From Martinezella lusitana (GTDB lineage: Bacteria > Pseudomonadota > Alphaproteobacteria > Rhizobiales > Rhizobiaceae), in NCBI RefSeq assembly GCF_900094565.1, contig NZ_FMAF01000001.1, forward strand, positions 558,001-622,000: 64,000 nt of DNA, in the 5' to 3' direction. The notes beneath the pieces were generated by a model. That model saw only the letters and a program-made list of their open reading frames with translations, ran no database searches and had not been told where the DNA came from. Within the stretch, counting starts at the first letter, position 1; each line of letters opens with the position of its first letter. This document shows, piece after piece, positions 55,945 to 64,000 of this stretch. Position numbers and translations under genes: made by a program.

Positions 55945-56442
55945 TTGGCCATTTTCAGCCGCATAGCGAATGATGTGCAACTGATGTTTCGGCGTCCGCC
56001 GCGACAGCAGTATGCCGCGCTCTGTTATCGGGTGAAGAAGAAGACACGCGATCTCGAAGTGCTGCTGCTGACCAGCCGCGATACAGGTCGCTGGGTCATT
56101 CCCAAGGGTTGGCCGATGCCGGGCAAGCTCTCCCATGAAGTCGCGGCGCGTGAAGCCTTCGAGGAGGCCGGCGTGCGCGGCACCGTGGAAACCGCGCCGC
56201 TCGGCGCGTTCAGCTACGACAAGGTGCTGAAGGACGGCATTCAAGTGCCGTGCCGTGTGCAGGTCTATGCACTCGAAGTCAGCGAACTCGTCAAGAACTT
56301 CAAGGAAAAAGGCGAACGCTCCATCGAATGGGTCTCTAGCGACGAAGCGGTCAAGCGCGTTCGCGAGCCGGAATTGCGCGACCTCATCCTTGTCTTCGCA
56401 CAGCGGATGACGCAAACATCCGCCGTGGAACAGACGAAGTAA
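55945..56442 (+). CDS. Nudix hydrolase
   Basis: About 165 residues. The start is uncertain: TTG 55945 has AAAAGGTG nine bases upstream, but GTG 55933 and an in-frame ATG farther upstream (55753) are possible. The Nudix region is TGRWVIPKGWPMPGKLSHEV then AAREAFEEAGVRG, matching RExxEExG. The first conserved Glu of the classic box is Lys here, as in many members of this diphosphoinositol-polyphosphate-like group. A substrate such as a dinucleoside polyphosphate is possible. It is 97 bases upstream of the phosphate transporter gene on the same strand. Confidence 0.85.
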   Translation: MAIFSRIANDVQLMFRRPPRQQYAALCYRVKKKTRDLEVLLLTSRDTGRWVIPKGWPMPGKLSHEVAAREAFEEAGVRGTVETAPLGAFSYDKVLKDGIQVPCRVQVYALEVSELVKNFKEKGERSIEWVSSDEAVKRVREPELRDLILVFAQRMTQTSAVEQTK

Positions 56443-56539
56443 GCCACAATACTCACAAGAAACTGTGCCAGGATGCAGGGTGCATATTGCGCCGCCCGTC
56501 GGGCAGCGCAATACGAGAGGTTTCGATTCAGAGAATGGC

Positions 56540-58081
56540 ATGCCCGACCAGCCGGCAACACCAGTAAAGCGGACACTCGACAAGGACCTCGACAGATTCA
56601 CCTATGTCGAGGATGCGACCCATCATGTCACCAAGCGTCTGGTTGCGCCCGGCATCGGCCTGATCTTCCTTGGCCTCGCCATGGTTTTTGCCGGTATCTA
56701 CGTACTCGACCAACCGCGCGCGACATTGATCTTCGCCGCCGTGGCGCTCGCCGGCTACATGGCCATGAATATCGGCGCCAAGGACGTGGCCAACAATGTT
56801 GGTGCGGCGGTGGGCGCACGCGCGATCACCATGACGCAAGCGCTGATCATGGCGGCCATATTCGAAGTTCTCGGCGCAGCGATCTCGGGCGGGCCGGTCA
56901 TCAACACCATCTCGACGCATATCGTCGACACCAACCGCATCATCAGCAGCGGCAAGCTCGCATGGCTGATGATGGCGGCACTTCTGGCGGCTGCACTCTG
57001 GATCAACTTCGCCACCTGGCTGAAAGCCCCCGTTTCGACCACGCATGCGATCGTCGGCGCCGTTGTCGGCGCGGGCGCCGCGGCCGTCGGTCCGGAACTG
57101 GTCAATTGGCGAATGCTGGCGGCCATCTCCGCCGGCTGGGTCGTGACGCCTTTTCTCGGCGGCGCCATCGCCGCCAGCATCCTCTTCTTCATCAAGAGCA
57201 CCATCATCTATCGCGACGACAAGCTCGCAGCCGCCAGATACTGGATCCCAATATTGATCGGGCTGATGGCCGGCGCTTTCTCCGCTTATCTCATCGTGCA
57301 GCTCGTGCCCAAAGGGGCGATCTCAGGCCTGCTGAATATCGCAATCGGCTTTGGCTTTGGCGTCGGCGTCATAACATGGCTCGGCGCGCGACCGCTGGTG
57401 GCGGCGCAATCGACCGGGCTCGAGAACAAGAACAGTTCGTTGCGCAAGCTTTTTCGCCTGCCGCTGATCGGTGCGGCAGCGCTGATGTCCTTTGCGCATG
57501 GCGCCAATGACGTCGCCAATGCAATCGGTCCGCTTGCGGCGATCGTTCGCGATATCGGCCTCGGCGGCTCGCTCAGCGTAGTGGCGGAAACCACCACCCG
57601 GAACGCCCCATACTGGGTCGTCCTCATCGGCGGCTGCGGCATTTCCGTCGGCGTGCTGCTCTACGGCCCGCGCCTGATCCGCCTGATCGGCGAACAGATC
57701 ACCAAGCTCAATCCAATGCGGGCCTATTGCGTCGCCACATCGGCGGCGCTCACCGTCATCGTCGCGGCCTGGTTCGGGTTTCCGGTGAGCTCGACCCATA
57801 TCGCTGTCGGGGCGGTCTTCGGCGTCGGCTTCTTCCGCGAATGGTATACCAGCCACTCCAGGCGGAGGCTCGCCTACATGCGCGGCAAGGCTGAAGCCGC
57901 CGGCATCCCCTGGCACGAGGCCAATAATACCGACGAACGCAACCCTGACGAAATCCATCGCCGGCGCCTGGTGCGCCGCTCGCACTTCATGACCATTATC
58001 GCCGCCTGGGCGATCACCCTTCCGATGTCGGCTGTGCTTGCCGCCGTCGTGTATTGGGTTATGGTCGCGCTCTTCATCTAA
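56540..58081 (+). CDS. Inorganic phosphate transporter, PiT family
   Basis: A 513-residue membrane protein. ATG 56540 gives MPDQPATPVKRTLDKDLDRF; longer frames upstream lack family support. Both PiT signature repeats are present: NIGAKDVANNVGAAVGARAI near residue 80 and HGANDVANAIGPLAAI near residue 320. Both are followed by conserved PVSTTHAIVGAVVG and PVSSTHIAVGAVFG. About 10-12 hydrophobic segments are interrupted by a charged N-terminus. The protein is a low-affinity phosphate:proton or cation symporter. No PhoU-like pit accessory gene is adjacent. It is 18 bases upstream of rsmE. Confidence 0.92.
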   Translation: MPDQPATPVKRTLDKDLDRFTYVEDATHHVTKRLVAPGIGLIFLGLAMVFAGIYVLDQPRATLIFAAVALAGYMAMNIGAKDVANNVGAAVGARAITMTQALIMAAIFEVLGAAISGGPVINTISTHIVDTNRIISSGKLAWLMMAALLAAALWINFATWLKAPVSTTHAIVGAVVGAGAAAVGPELVNWRMLAAISAGWVVTPFLGGAIAASILFFIKSTIIYRDDKLAAARYWIPILIGLMAGAFSAYLIVQLVPKGAISGLLNIAIGFGFGVGVITWLGARPLVAAQSTGLENKNSSLRKLFRLPLIGAAALMSFAHGANDVANAIGPLAAIVRDIGLGGSLSVVAETTTRNAPYWVVLIGGCGISVGVLLYGPRLIRLIGEQITKLNPMRAYCVATSAALTVIVAAWFGFPVSSTHIAVGAVFGVGFFREWYTSHSRRRLAYMRGKAEAAGIPWHEANNTDERNPDEIHRRRLVRRSHFMTIIAAWAITLPMSAVLAAVVYWVMVALFI

Positions 58082-58099
58082 GGGATTCGAGAGGTATCC

Positions 58100-58837
58100 A
58101 TGCGCGCCAATTTCCGCATGCAGCGGCTGTTCGTGACTTCAGACATCGAGGCGGGCAGTGCCATCGAAGCCGATCAGGATCAGTTCAACTATCTCGCCAA
58201 CGTGCTGCGCATGGAGGACGGCGCGGAGCTGCTGATCTTCAACGGCCGCGACGGCGAATGGAGAGCCAGCATCTCCTTCCCCTCCCGCAAGCGCATACAG
58301 CTCACGCCCGTCGAGGAAGCACGGCCGCAGCCGGCCCCTTCCGACCTGCACTATCTCTTCGCGCCCCTGAAGGTCGGGCGGCTCGATTATCTCGTGCAGA
58401 AGGCCGTGGAAATGGGCGCGGGCCTGCTACAGCCAGTCATGACCCAGCATGTGCAGGGCAAGATCACCAATCTGGACAAGGTCAGGGCCAATGTCATCGA
58501 GGCGGCGGAGCAATGCGGCATCCTCGGCATTCCCGATGTCGCCGAACCGGTGAAGCTTGCCGATCTGCTCGCCCGCTGGCCGCGCGAGCGGCGCATCATC
58601 TATTGCGACGAAGGCGATGCCGGCCAGAATCCGCTGCCGCTGCTGACAAAAGTCAGGGAGAAGCATCTGGCGTTGCTGGTTGGCCCCGAGGGCGGGTTTT
58701 CGGAAGAAGAGCGCGCGCTGCTGCGCAGCCTCGATTTCGTCACGGCCATCCCCTTGGGACCGCGCATCCTGCGCGCCGACACGGCCGCCGTCGCGGCCAT
58801 GGCCGTGATCCAGGCCGCGATCGGCGACTGGAACTAG
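58100..58837 (+). CDS. rsmE: 16S rRNA (uracil(1498)-N(3))-methyltransferase
   Basis: A 245-residue SPOUT-fold enzyme that methylates U1498. GAGAGG precedes ATG 58100. An N-terminal PUA-like domain ([20 protein letters not shown]) is followed by [20 protein letters not shown]. The C-terminal knot has [19 protein letters not shown] and [20 protein letters not shown], the SAM-binding signature. It lies 18 bases after the PiT gene and is probably co-transcribed. Its TAG stop codon is the first three bases of repeat copy B. Confidence 0.95.
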   Translation: MRANFRMQRLFVTSDIEAGSAIEADQDQFNYLANVLRMEDGAELLIFNGRDGEWRASISFPSRKRIQLTPVEEARPQPAPSDLHYLFAPLKVGRLDYLVQKAVEMGAGLLQPVMTQHVQGKITNLDKVRANVIEAAEQCGILGIPDVAEPVKLADLLARWPRERRIIYCDEGDAGQNPLPLLTKVREKHLALLVGPEGGFSEEERALLRSLDFVTAIPLGPRILRADTAAVAAMAVIQAAIGDWN

Positions 58838-58939
58838 AGCAATTCCAGGAAAAGTGCGTAGCGGTTTTCCGTCCGGAATTGCGTAAAAACAATAGCATAG
58901 AGCGGTCAGGCGGTTCCGTGAAACGCGTAACCGCTCTAG
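58835..58939. repeat. RIME-like palindromic repeat, copy B
   Basis: A 105-base copy, about 90% identical to copy A and in the same orientation, with TAGAGC and GCTCTAG ends. It separates rsmE and the convergent LysE gene. The left end supplies the rsmE stop codon; the LysE stop lies 14 bases beyond the right end. Confidence 0.9.
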
Positions 58940-58952
58940 GCTCGCCTCGCCG

Positions 58953-59564
58953 TCAGCCCACCACGGCGAACGCCGTCGCAACGACCAGCAGGACAGCCAG
59001 CGAGATATTGACCGCCCGCGAAACCGTGGGGTGCTGAAGGAAGCGCGACAGAGAGGCGCCGACGAGAAGCCATACGATATGGATGGCGACGATCATCCCC
59101 GTCAGCAGCGCGATCTTCACTGTGGTATCGAGCAGCCGCCGATCCTGAAAGACGCTGACACCGGCGAAGACTGCGGCGATCGCCACATAGGCCTTCGGAT
59201 TGGCGACAGCCAAAAGGAAGCCACCGGAAAATGCGGGAGCGGCGACCTGATCGTCACTGCGTGCCAGCGGCGGCGCCGTCGCGATCCTGAAGGCGAGGTA
59301 AAGGATGTAAACAGCCGAAACCACCGTCAGCACGAGCGCGCCATGCGGCACGGAGAGCAATACGGCAACGACGCCGGCTGCCACGGCCAGCAATACCGCA
59401 ACAGTGCCGACGATGAGGCCGGACACATATCCAAGCGATCGCCGGAAGCCATAGGCAGCACCCATCGCCGTCGCGCTGATCGTCGAAGGACCGGGGCTCC
59501 CCATGATGACCAAGGACGCCAGAAGCAGCGTCAGGATGGGATAAAGGCCATTTTCACCGAACAT
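58953..59564 (-). CDS. LysE family translocator
   Basis: A 203-residue inner-membrane protein with six hydrophobic segments. It begins MFGENGLYPILTLLLASLVI, followed by the family motif GSPGPSTISATAMGAAYGFR near residue 23. The second half has YILYLAFRIATAPP and a VANPKAYVAIAAVF segment typical of LysE/RhtB exporters. It probably exports an amino acid or related compound; specificity cannot be told. It is convergent with rsmE across repeat copy B and divergent from gshA. Confidence 0.9.
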   Translation of the reverse strand: MFGENGLYPILTLLLASLVIMGSPGPSTISATAMGAAYGFRRSLGYVSGLIVGTVAVLLAVAAGVVAVLLSVPHGALVLTVVSAVYILYLAFRIATAPPLARSDDQVAAPAFSGGFLLAVANPKAYVAIAAVFAGVSVFQDRRLLDTTVKIALLTGMIVAIHIVWLLVGASLSRFLQHPTVSRAVNISLAVLLVVATAFAVVG

Positions 59565-59809
59565 GGATATGCTCCGTTCATTGTCAGTCGAAGCAAACTA
59601 TCCGCGGGAATGGCTGGAGGTCTTGAACACTTGTGCAAATATGCCGGCGAGTGGCACAGTCGCGATGCGACCTCTAAGACACAAAATCCTATTTTTTTGA
59701 ACGACCCTTGAAAGAAATTCACTTGCACCGTACCTCAATCCGCGTCAATCACCCTTCCAATTGGCCTGCGGCTGGCGCGGGTTCTCTTTCCGAGATCTAA
59801 GGTAATACC

Positions 59810-61183
59810 ATGGCGCGCGACACCACCGACCAGACTCCGCTCTCATCGGTCTCGGAAATGACGGCCTATCTGGCCGCCGGCAGCAGGCCCAAGGAGGACT
59901 TCCGCATCGGTACGGAGCACGAGAAGTTCGTGTTCTTCCGCGCCGACAACAGCCCTGTGCCCTATTTCGGCGAAGCCAGCATTTCCGCACTCCTGAAGGG
60001 GCTGCAGGAAAAGAGCGGCTGGGATCCGATCATGGATCGCGGCAACATCATCGGGCTCAGTGAGCCCACAGGCATGGGCGCGATCTCGATCGAGCCGGGC
60101 GGCCAGTTCGAATTGTCAGGCGCGCCGCTCGAAACCATCCACGAGACCTGCAAGGAATCCAACAGCCATCTGGCAACCGTGCGCGAGATCGCCGAGCCGA
60201 TGGGCATTCGCTTCCTCGGGATTGGCGGCAGCCCGAAATGGACCCTGGCCGAAACCCCGCGTATGCCGAAATCCCGCTACGAGATCATGAGCCGCTACAT
60301 GCCGAAGGTCGGCACCCAGGGTCTCGACATGATGTACCGCACCTGCACGATCCAGGTGAATCTCGATTTTTCGTCGGAAGAGGACATGCGCCGCAAGATG
60401 CGCGTGTCGATGAAGCTGCAGTCGCTGGCAACGGCGCTCTTCGCCTCCTCGCCCTTCACCGAGGGCAAGCCAAACGGCCTTTCCTCCTGGCGCGGGGACA
60501 TCTGGCGCGATACCGACAACAGCCGCGGCGGCCTGCTCGACTTCACCTTCCGGGATGATTTCGGCTTCGAAGACTACGTGAAATGGGCGCTCGACGTTCC
60601 CATGTATTTCGTCGTCCGCGACGGTCGCTACCATGACTGTACGCATGTCACCTTCCGCCAGTTCATGAACGGCGCCTTGAAGGGCGAGATCGCGGCCTGG
60701 GAGCCGACGATGGGCGACTGGACGAACCATCTTTCGACGCTGTTCCCCGACGTGCGTCTCAAGCGCTTCCTGGAGATGCGCGGCGCCGACGGCGGCCCCT
60801 GGCGGCGCATCTGTGCCCTGCCGGCCTTCTGGGTCGGCCTGCTTTACGACGATGCCGCGCTGACGGCTGCCGACGAGCTGACCAAGGACTGGAGCTTCGA
60901 CGAGGTCAATGCGCTGCGCAACGTCGTGCCGGCGCAAGGCCTGAAGGCTGTGATCAAGGGGCATGGCCTGATGGACATTGCCCGCGAAGTCGTCGGCATT
61001 TCCCGCATCGGCCTGAAGAACCGCGCGCGGCTGAATGGCGACGGGCAGGACGAAACCGTCTTCCTCGCACCGCTCGATGAGGTGCTTGCGAAGAAGGGCA
61101 CGCTCGCCGACGATCTGCTGATGCTCTACAACGGCCGCTGGAACCAGTCGGTCGAGCCGATCTTCGAAGAATATCAATACTGA
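59810..61183 (+). CDS. gshA: Glutamate-cysteine ligase (plant-type)
   Basis: A 457-residue enzyme making gamma-glutamylcysteine, the first step of glutathione synthesis. AAGGT precedes ATG 59810. DFRIGTEHEKFVFFRADNSP, LSEPTGMGAISIEPGGQFEL, the RYMPKVGTQGLDMMYRTCTI segment and GRYHDCTHVTFRQFMNG are typical of the alpha-proteobacterial and plant class of GCL. The Cys pair of the plant redox switch is not obvious. gshB is not in this window. It is divergent from LysE. Confidence 0.95.
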   Translation: MARDTTDQTPLSSVSEMTAYLAAGSRPKEDFRIGTEHEKFVFFRADNSPVPYFGEASISALLKGLQEKSGWDPIMDRGNIIGLSEPTGMGAISIEPGGQFELSGAPLETIHETCKESNSHLATVREIAEPMGIRFLGIGGSPKWTLAETPRMPKSRYEIMSRYMPKVGTQGLDMMYRTCTIQVNLDFSSEEDMRRKMRVSMKLQSLATALFASSPFTEGKPNGLSSWRGDIWRDTDNSRGGLLDFTFRDDFGFEDYVKWALDVPMYFVVRDGRYHDCTHVTFRQFMNGALKGEIAAWEPTMGDWTNHLSTLFPDVRLKRFLEMRGADGGPWRRICALPAFWVGLLYDDAALTAADELTKDWSFDEVNALRNVVPAQGLKAVIKGHGLMDIAREVVGISRIGLKNRARLNGDGQDETVFLAPLDEVLAKKGTLADDLLMLYNGRWNQSVEPIFEEYQY

Positions 61184-61320
61184 TAGCGGATCTGCCTGCC
61201 TTCATCGCCTGGACGGCACGACGGCAGAAACCGGTATGCGCTCTCTTTTTTCCCGCTATACTATCGGAATCATGCGCCGCGTGATTCCGAAGCGGCGTTA
61301 CTGCGGGGAAAGGGACTTCG

Positions 61321-62199
61321 ATGCTGCCACTCTTCGACATGATGATGCAGGCACAGAACGGCGCCGCGACTGAGGCCATGGCCAAGCAGTTCAACCTCGC
61401 GCAGGAACAGGCGACCAAGGCGATGGCGGCGCTGATGCCGGCCTTCTCGACCGGCTTCAAGCGCAGCGCGGCGGACCCTTATAATTTCATGGGCGTGATG
61501 CAGGACATCACCTCAGGCAACTATGCCAAATATTTCGAGGACATGGGCAAGGCCTTCACGCCGGAAGGCATTGCCGATGGCAACGCCGTCTTGGCGCGCC
61601 TCTTCGGCTCCAAGGAAGTCTCCCGTGCGATCGCGGCGCAGGCCGCACAAATGACCGGCGTCGGCCAGGAGATCTACAAGCGCATGCTGCCTGCCATGGC
61701 CGATACGCTAATGGGCGGCCTGTTCAAGGAGACCAGCGGCCAGATACCGCCAATGGCCAATCCCTTCCTCAACACGGCGATGGGCGAGATGATGCAAGGC
61801 TGGCTGCAGACCATCGGTTTCGCGCCGAAGCAGCGGCCGTCTCCGCAGGCAAACATCTTCAACAACCCCTTCACCCAGGCGATGGAACTGATGTTCGGCG
61901 GCGATCCGGCCAAGCACGGGAAGGCCGAACCCGCCAATCCCTTCCTCGACAATCCCTTTGCCAAGGCGTTTCAGGACATGATGCGCAACTTTCCGATGTC
62001 GCCAGTCGAGCCGCCGAAGGAAGAACCCAAGGCGAAGCCCGCCGCCGGCGTCGACATGGCCGCCTATACCGACATGTTCAACGCCATGTTCGACAGCGGC
62101 CTGGAAGCGCAGAAGAACTACCAGAAGAACATGGAAACGATCTTCGATAGTTATATGCAGAACGGCAGCCCGGCCAAGACGCCCGAAGGCAAGTCCTAG
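61321..62199 (+). CDS. DUF937-like protein
   Basis: A 292-residue soluble protein rich in Met, Ala, Phe and Pro. GGGAAAGGG precedes ATG 61321. The N-terminal third (MLPLFDMMMQAQNGAATEAM, QFNLAQEQATKAMAALMPAF) matches the DUF937 family of small helical proteins. The middle has repeated PPMANPFLNTAMGEMMQGW and IFNNPFTQAMELMFGG and NPFLDNPFAKAFQDMMRN. The end is a Lys/Glu/Pro linker and a helix (AYTDMFNAMFDSGLEAQKNY) similar in feel to phasin-type amphipathic helices. No catalytic motif is seen. The TAG stop codon is the first three bases of repeat copy D. Confidence 0.75.
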   Translation: MLPLFDMMMQAQNGAATEAMAKQFNLAQEQATKAMAALMPAFSTGFKRSAADPYNFMGVMQDITSGNYAKYFEDMGKAFTPEGIADGNAVLARLFGSKEVSRAIAAQAAQMTGVGQEIYKRMLPAMADTLMGGLFKETSGQIPPMANPFLNTAMGEMMQGWLQTIGFAPKQRPSPQANIFNNPFTQAMELMFGGDPAKHGKAEPANPFLDNPFAKAFQDMMRNFPMSPVEPPKEEPKAKPAAGVDMAAYTDMFNAMFDSGLEAQKNYQKNMETIFDSYMQNGSPAKTPEGKS

Positions 62200-62264
62200 A
62201 GCGTTTTGTTTCTTTACGCATTCCAGACGAAAAACCGCTTCGCACTTTTCCTGGAAATGCTCTA
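62197..62264. repeat. Short RIME-like repeat, copy D (inverted)
   Basis: A 68-base form carrying the TAGAGC/GCTCTA ends and the AAAACCGCTTCGCACTTTTC palindrome. The second palindrome of the long form is replaced by a short A/T-rich link. It supplies the stop codon of the DUF937-like gene and lies at the 3' end of a broken ene-reductase gene. Confidence 0.85.
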
Positions 62265-62590
62265 ACCGCGCTGCCACACGCGGCGTGCAGGCTGGAGGCG
62301 ACCGATGGGCCTGCGCGGCAAGCGTCGGATAGTCGATATAGCCCTTGGCTCCGGGCGCATAGAAGGTCGAGCGATCCGGTTCGTTTAGAGGCGCGTTGCG
62401 GCGAAACGCTCCGGCAATCCGGGTTGGCGAGAAATGCCGTGCCAAAAACCACCGCGTCGGCTTTGCCTTCCCTTAAGAGCTCTTCCGCACGCGCCTGAGT
62501 GAGCCCACCGCCGATGATATATGATCCGGCGAGACGCGGGCGGAGCAGCTCATGATAATCCACCGTCGCACCGAGCAGCGCGACATGGAG
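62265..62590 (-). pseudogene. Frameshifted 3' remnant of an OYE-family ene-reductase
   Basis: In one frame the minus strand reads YHELLRPRLAGSYIIGGGLT, then ARAEELLREGKADAVVFG and TAFLANPD, the phosphate-binding end of Old Yellow Enzyme/NemA-type FMN ene-reductases. After about 62420 the homology continues in another frame as FRRNAPLNEPDRSTFY and GYIDYPTLA. The N-terminal barrel with the FMN and catalytic residues is absent. This is a decayed gene; its lost 5' part would have lain toward pdxI. Confidence 0.8.
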
Positions 62591-62715
62591 AGACAACGAT
62601 CTCAAGCAAACTCGACATCCATTGTTCGAAATTCCGCACAACCCGTACTGATTGCACCCGGTTATCAAACAGCGGGATTGCGCATATCTCTGCTCCATCT
62701 TGAATGGAGATAATC

Positions 62716-63594
62716 ATGTCCAACATCAATCAATCCGGCAGCTTTACCCTCGGCGACTATAGCGTCAAACGTCTCGGCTACGGCGCCATGCAGCTTGCAG
62801 GCCCCGGCGTGTTCGGGCCGCCCAAGGATCATGAGACGGCGCTCGCCGTATTGCGCGCAGCGGTCGCCGCTGGCGTCGACCATATCGACACAAGCGATTT
62901 CTACGGCCCGCACGTCACCAACCGGCTGATCCGCGAAGCGCTCCACCCCTACCGTGACGATCTCGTCATTGTCACCAAGATCGGCGCCCGGAGGGGCACG
63001 GATGCCTCATGGCTGCCGGCCTTCTCCCGCGAGGAGCTGACGCAGGCGGTGCATGACAATCTCCGCAATCTGGGGCTGGATGTGCTTGATGTCGTCAACC
63101 TTCGCATCATGCTCGATGTGCATGGTCCCGCCGAGGGGTCGATCGAGGCACCCCTGACAATCCTGGCTGATCTTCAGAGGCAGGGTCTCGTGCGTCACAT
63201 CGGGCTCAGCAACGTCACCGCCAAGCAGATCGCCGAGGGACGTGGGATCACCGAGATCGTCTGCGTGCAGAACCAGTATAATCTGGCTCATCGGGCCGAC
63301 GACACTCTGATCGACGAGCTTGCCCGCGACGGTATCGCCTATGTGCCGTTCTTTCCGCTCGGCGGGTTCTCCCCGTTGCAATCCTCCACCCTGTCCGATG
63401 TCGCCGCACGCCTGAAGGCTACGCCGATGCAGGTGGCGCTCGCCTGGCTGCTTCAACGCGCACCGAATATCCTGCTCATTCCCGGCACCTCGTCTCTCGA
63501 GCACTTGCAGCAGAATCTCGCCGCCGCCGGGCTCGTGCTGCCGAAGAACGAGATTGCCGAACTGGATCGCATCGCGGGCGTCGGCGCCGCCTGA
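62716..63594 (+). CDS. pdxI: Pyridoxal reductase (aldo/keto reductase, YdbC type)
   Basis: A 292-residue protein. ATG 62716 has GGAGATAATC upstream. The sequence matches E. coli YdbC/PdxI closely throughout: VKRLGYGAMQLAGPGVFGPP, IDTSDFYGPHVTN, LVIVTKIGARRGTDASWLPA, VVNLRIM, HIGLSNVTAKQI, and FFPLGGFSPLQSS then LAWLLQRAPNILLIPGTSS. The tetrad Asp, Tyr and Lys are kept, while the usual His position is Arg (VVNLR), as in PdxI. It reduces pyridoxal to pyridoxine with NADPH in B6 salvage. It is divergent from the broken ene-reductase. Confidence 0.88.
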   Translation: MSNINQSGSFTLGDYSVKRLGYGAMQLAGPGVFGPPKDHETALAVLRAAVAAGVDHIDTSDFYGPHVTNRLIREALHPYRDDLVIVTKIGARRGTDASWLPAFSREELTQAVHDNLRNLGLDVLDVVNLRIMLDVHGPAEGSIEAPLTILADLQRQGLVRHIGLSNVTAKQIAEGRGITEIVCVQNQYNLAHRADDTLIDELARDGIAYVPFFPLGGFSPLQSSTLSDVAARLKATPMQVALAWLLQRAPNILLIPGTSSLEHLQQNLAAAGLVLPKNEIAELDRIAGVGAA

Positions 63595-63623
63595 CGCTCT
63601 CTGGATCCGATTGTTTTGGAGCT

Positions 63624-63653
63624 CCCCCGCCCCGCTCATGGCAGAGGCGGGGG
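63624..63653. terminator. GC hairpin between convergent pdxI and ABC-F genes
   Basis: CCCCCGCC (63624-63631) and GGCGGGGG (63646-63653) form a perfect 8-bp stem with a 14-base loop, 29 bases after pdxI. There is no T-run. Confidence 0.45.
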
Positions 63654-63696
63654 TGTTGCACACGTCACGAGCTTAACCGCATGACGCAGTTTTTCC

Positions 63697-64000
63697 TCAT
63701 TCCACGGTCCCTGCCCAATCGGTGGTCCCTGCCCAATCGGTCGTCCGCAAGGGTAATTCCAGCCTGCGCGATATCCCGATGCTCTCCAGAAATATCTCGT
63801 CGTGGCTGACCACCAGCAGCGCGCCGTCATAAGCGCGCAATCCCGCCTCGACCGCCGCGATCGAATCGATATCGAGATGGTTGGTGGGTTCGTCGAGGAT
63901 CAACAGTGCTGGCGGCACCGTTCCACCGAGCACGCAGGCAAGGCCTGCTCGCAACAGCTGTCCGCCGCTCAAGGTGGAGACGATCTGCAGCGCCGCATCC
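63697..64000 (-). CDS. ABC-F family ATPase, C-terminal end (cut by window)
   Basis: The last 100 residues of a minus-strand gene that continues past the window. They contain the second ATPase signature LSGGQLLRAGLACVLGG, Walker B LLILDEPTNHLDIDSIAAVE, the D-loop, and the H-loop VVSHDEIFLESIG. The LDEPTNHLD sequence and lack of membrane segments fit ABC-F proteins, which act on ribosomes rather than as transporters. The end is unusual: a perfect 18-base tandem duplication repeats TTDWAG twice before the stop. Confidence 0.85.
   Translation of the reverse strand, partial: DAALQIVSTLSGGQLLRAGLACVLGGTVPPALLILDEPTNHLDIDSIAAVEAGLRAYDGALLVVSHDEIFLESIGISRRLELPLRTTDWAGTTDWAGTVE
63706..63741. repeat. 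Perfect 18-base tandem duplication in the ABC-F 3' end
   Basis: GGTCCCTGCCCAATCGGT occurs twice in direct succession (63706-63723 and 63724-63741). It is in frame and adds six residues (TTDWAG) to the C-terminus. It looks recent because the copies are identical. Confidence 0.9.

Overview
The window looks like a chromosomal segment of a fast-growing rhizobium (Rhizobiaceae, alpha-Proteobacteria; Rhizobium or a close relative). The evidence is GC-rich codon use, the lipid A block pmbA-cysQ-DUF4170-waaA-lpxK, the short HisG with a HisZ partner, a plant-type GshA, an MctP-like monocarboxylate permease, a GGAAC-N18-TT promoter of the rhizobial general stress type, a CIRCE-controlled groESL, and four copies of a RIME-like rhizobial intergenic palindrome. 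No prophage, plasmid, CRISPR, rRNA or tRNA gene is visible. Most of the window is core genome.

Layout. 1-7.6 kb: an SMP-30 family gene cut by the window edge, a stress-type PRC-barrel protein, a GGDEF-EAL protein, a PAS/receiver protein, mutL and a DUF2093 gene. 7.6-13.5 kb (minus): the envelope cluster pmbA > cysQ-like > DUF4170 > waaA > HAD phosphatase > lpxK. 13.6-20.3 kb: a Kef-type antiporter, rluB > rsmD > patatin (minus), tadA and a lipoprotein. 20.4-29.7 kb (minus): chrB-like > chrA > HAD > ribF > DUF3311 > mctP > ileS. 29.8-31.9 kb: groES-groEL. 32-38 kb: a PAS-like orphan, a repeat block, a GST divergent from DoxX, and hisS-hisZ-hisG. 38-47.6 kb: small accessory genes, including a 2H phosphoesterase, two secreted metal-type proteins, LysR/YciI, an aldo-keto reductase, HADs, tag, two L,D-transpeptidases and a beta-barrel. 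47.6-53 kb: glcDEF with a divergent LysR, then a macro-domain protein. 53.5-59.6 kb: an S-adenosylhomocysteine-hydrolase-like gene with its own LysR, Nudix, PiT phosphate transporter, rsmE and LysE. 59.8-64 kb: gshA, a DUF937 protein, a broken ene-reductase, pdxI and the end of an ABC-F gene.

How genes work together. waaA and lpxK act in consecutive Kdo2-lipid A steps. HisG and HisZ form the first histidine enzyme beside the HisZ paralogue HisS. GlcD, GlcE and GlcF form glycolate oxidase. Rhodanese/ChrB plus ChrA form a chromate module. RluB, RsmD, RsmE, TadA and IleS belong to translation and RNA modification.

I see no clear-cut undescribed multi-gene system. The most interesting points are: the RIME-like repeats whose TAGAGC ends supply the stop codons of five neighbouring genes; a short SAHH-like enzyme with a perfect dyad upstream and its own LysR; an RluB with an Arg/Gly/Pro repeat tail of nearly 400 residues; a kinase-less PAS-PAS-receiver-receiver protein; and L,D-transpeptidases beside an outer-membrane beta-barrel. 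Family names come from recognising the translated sequences; no database search was run.
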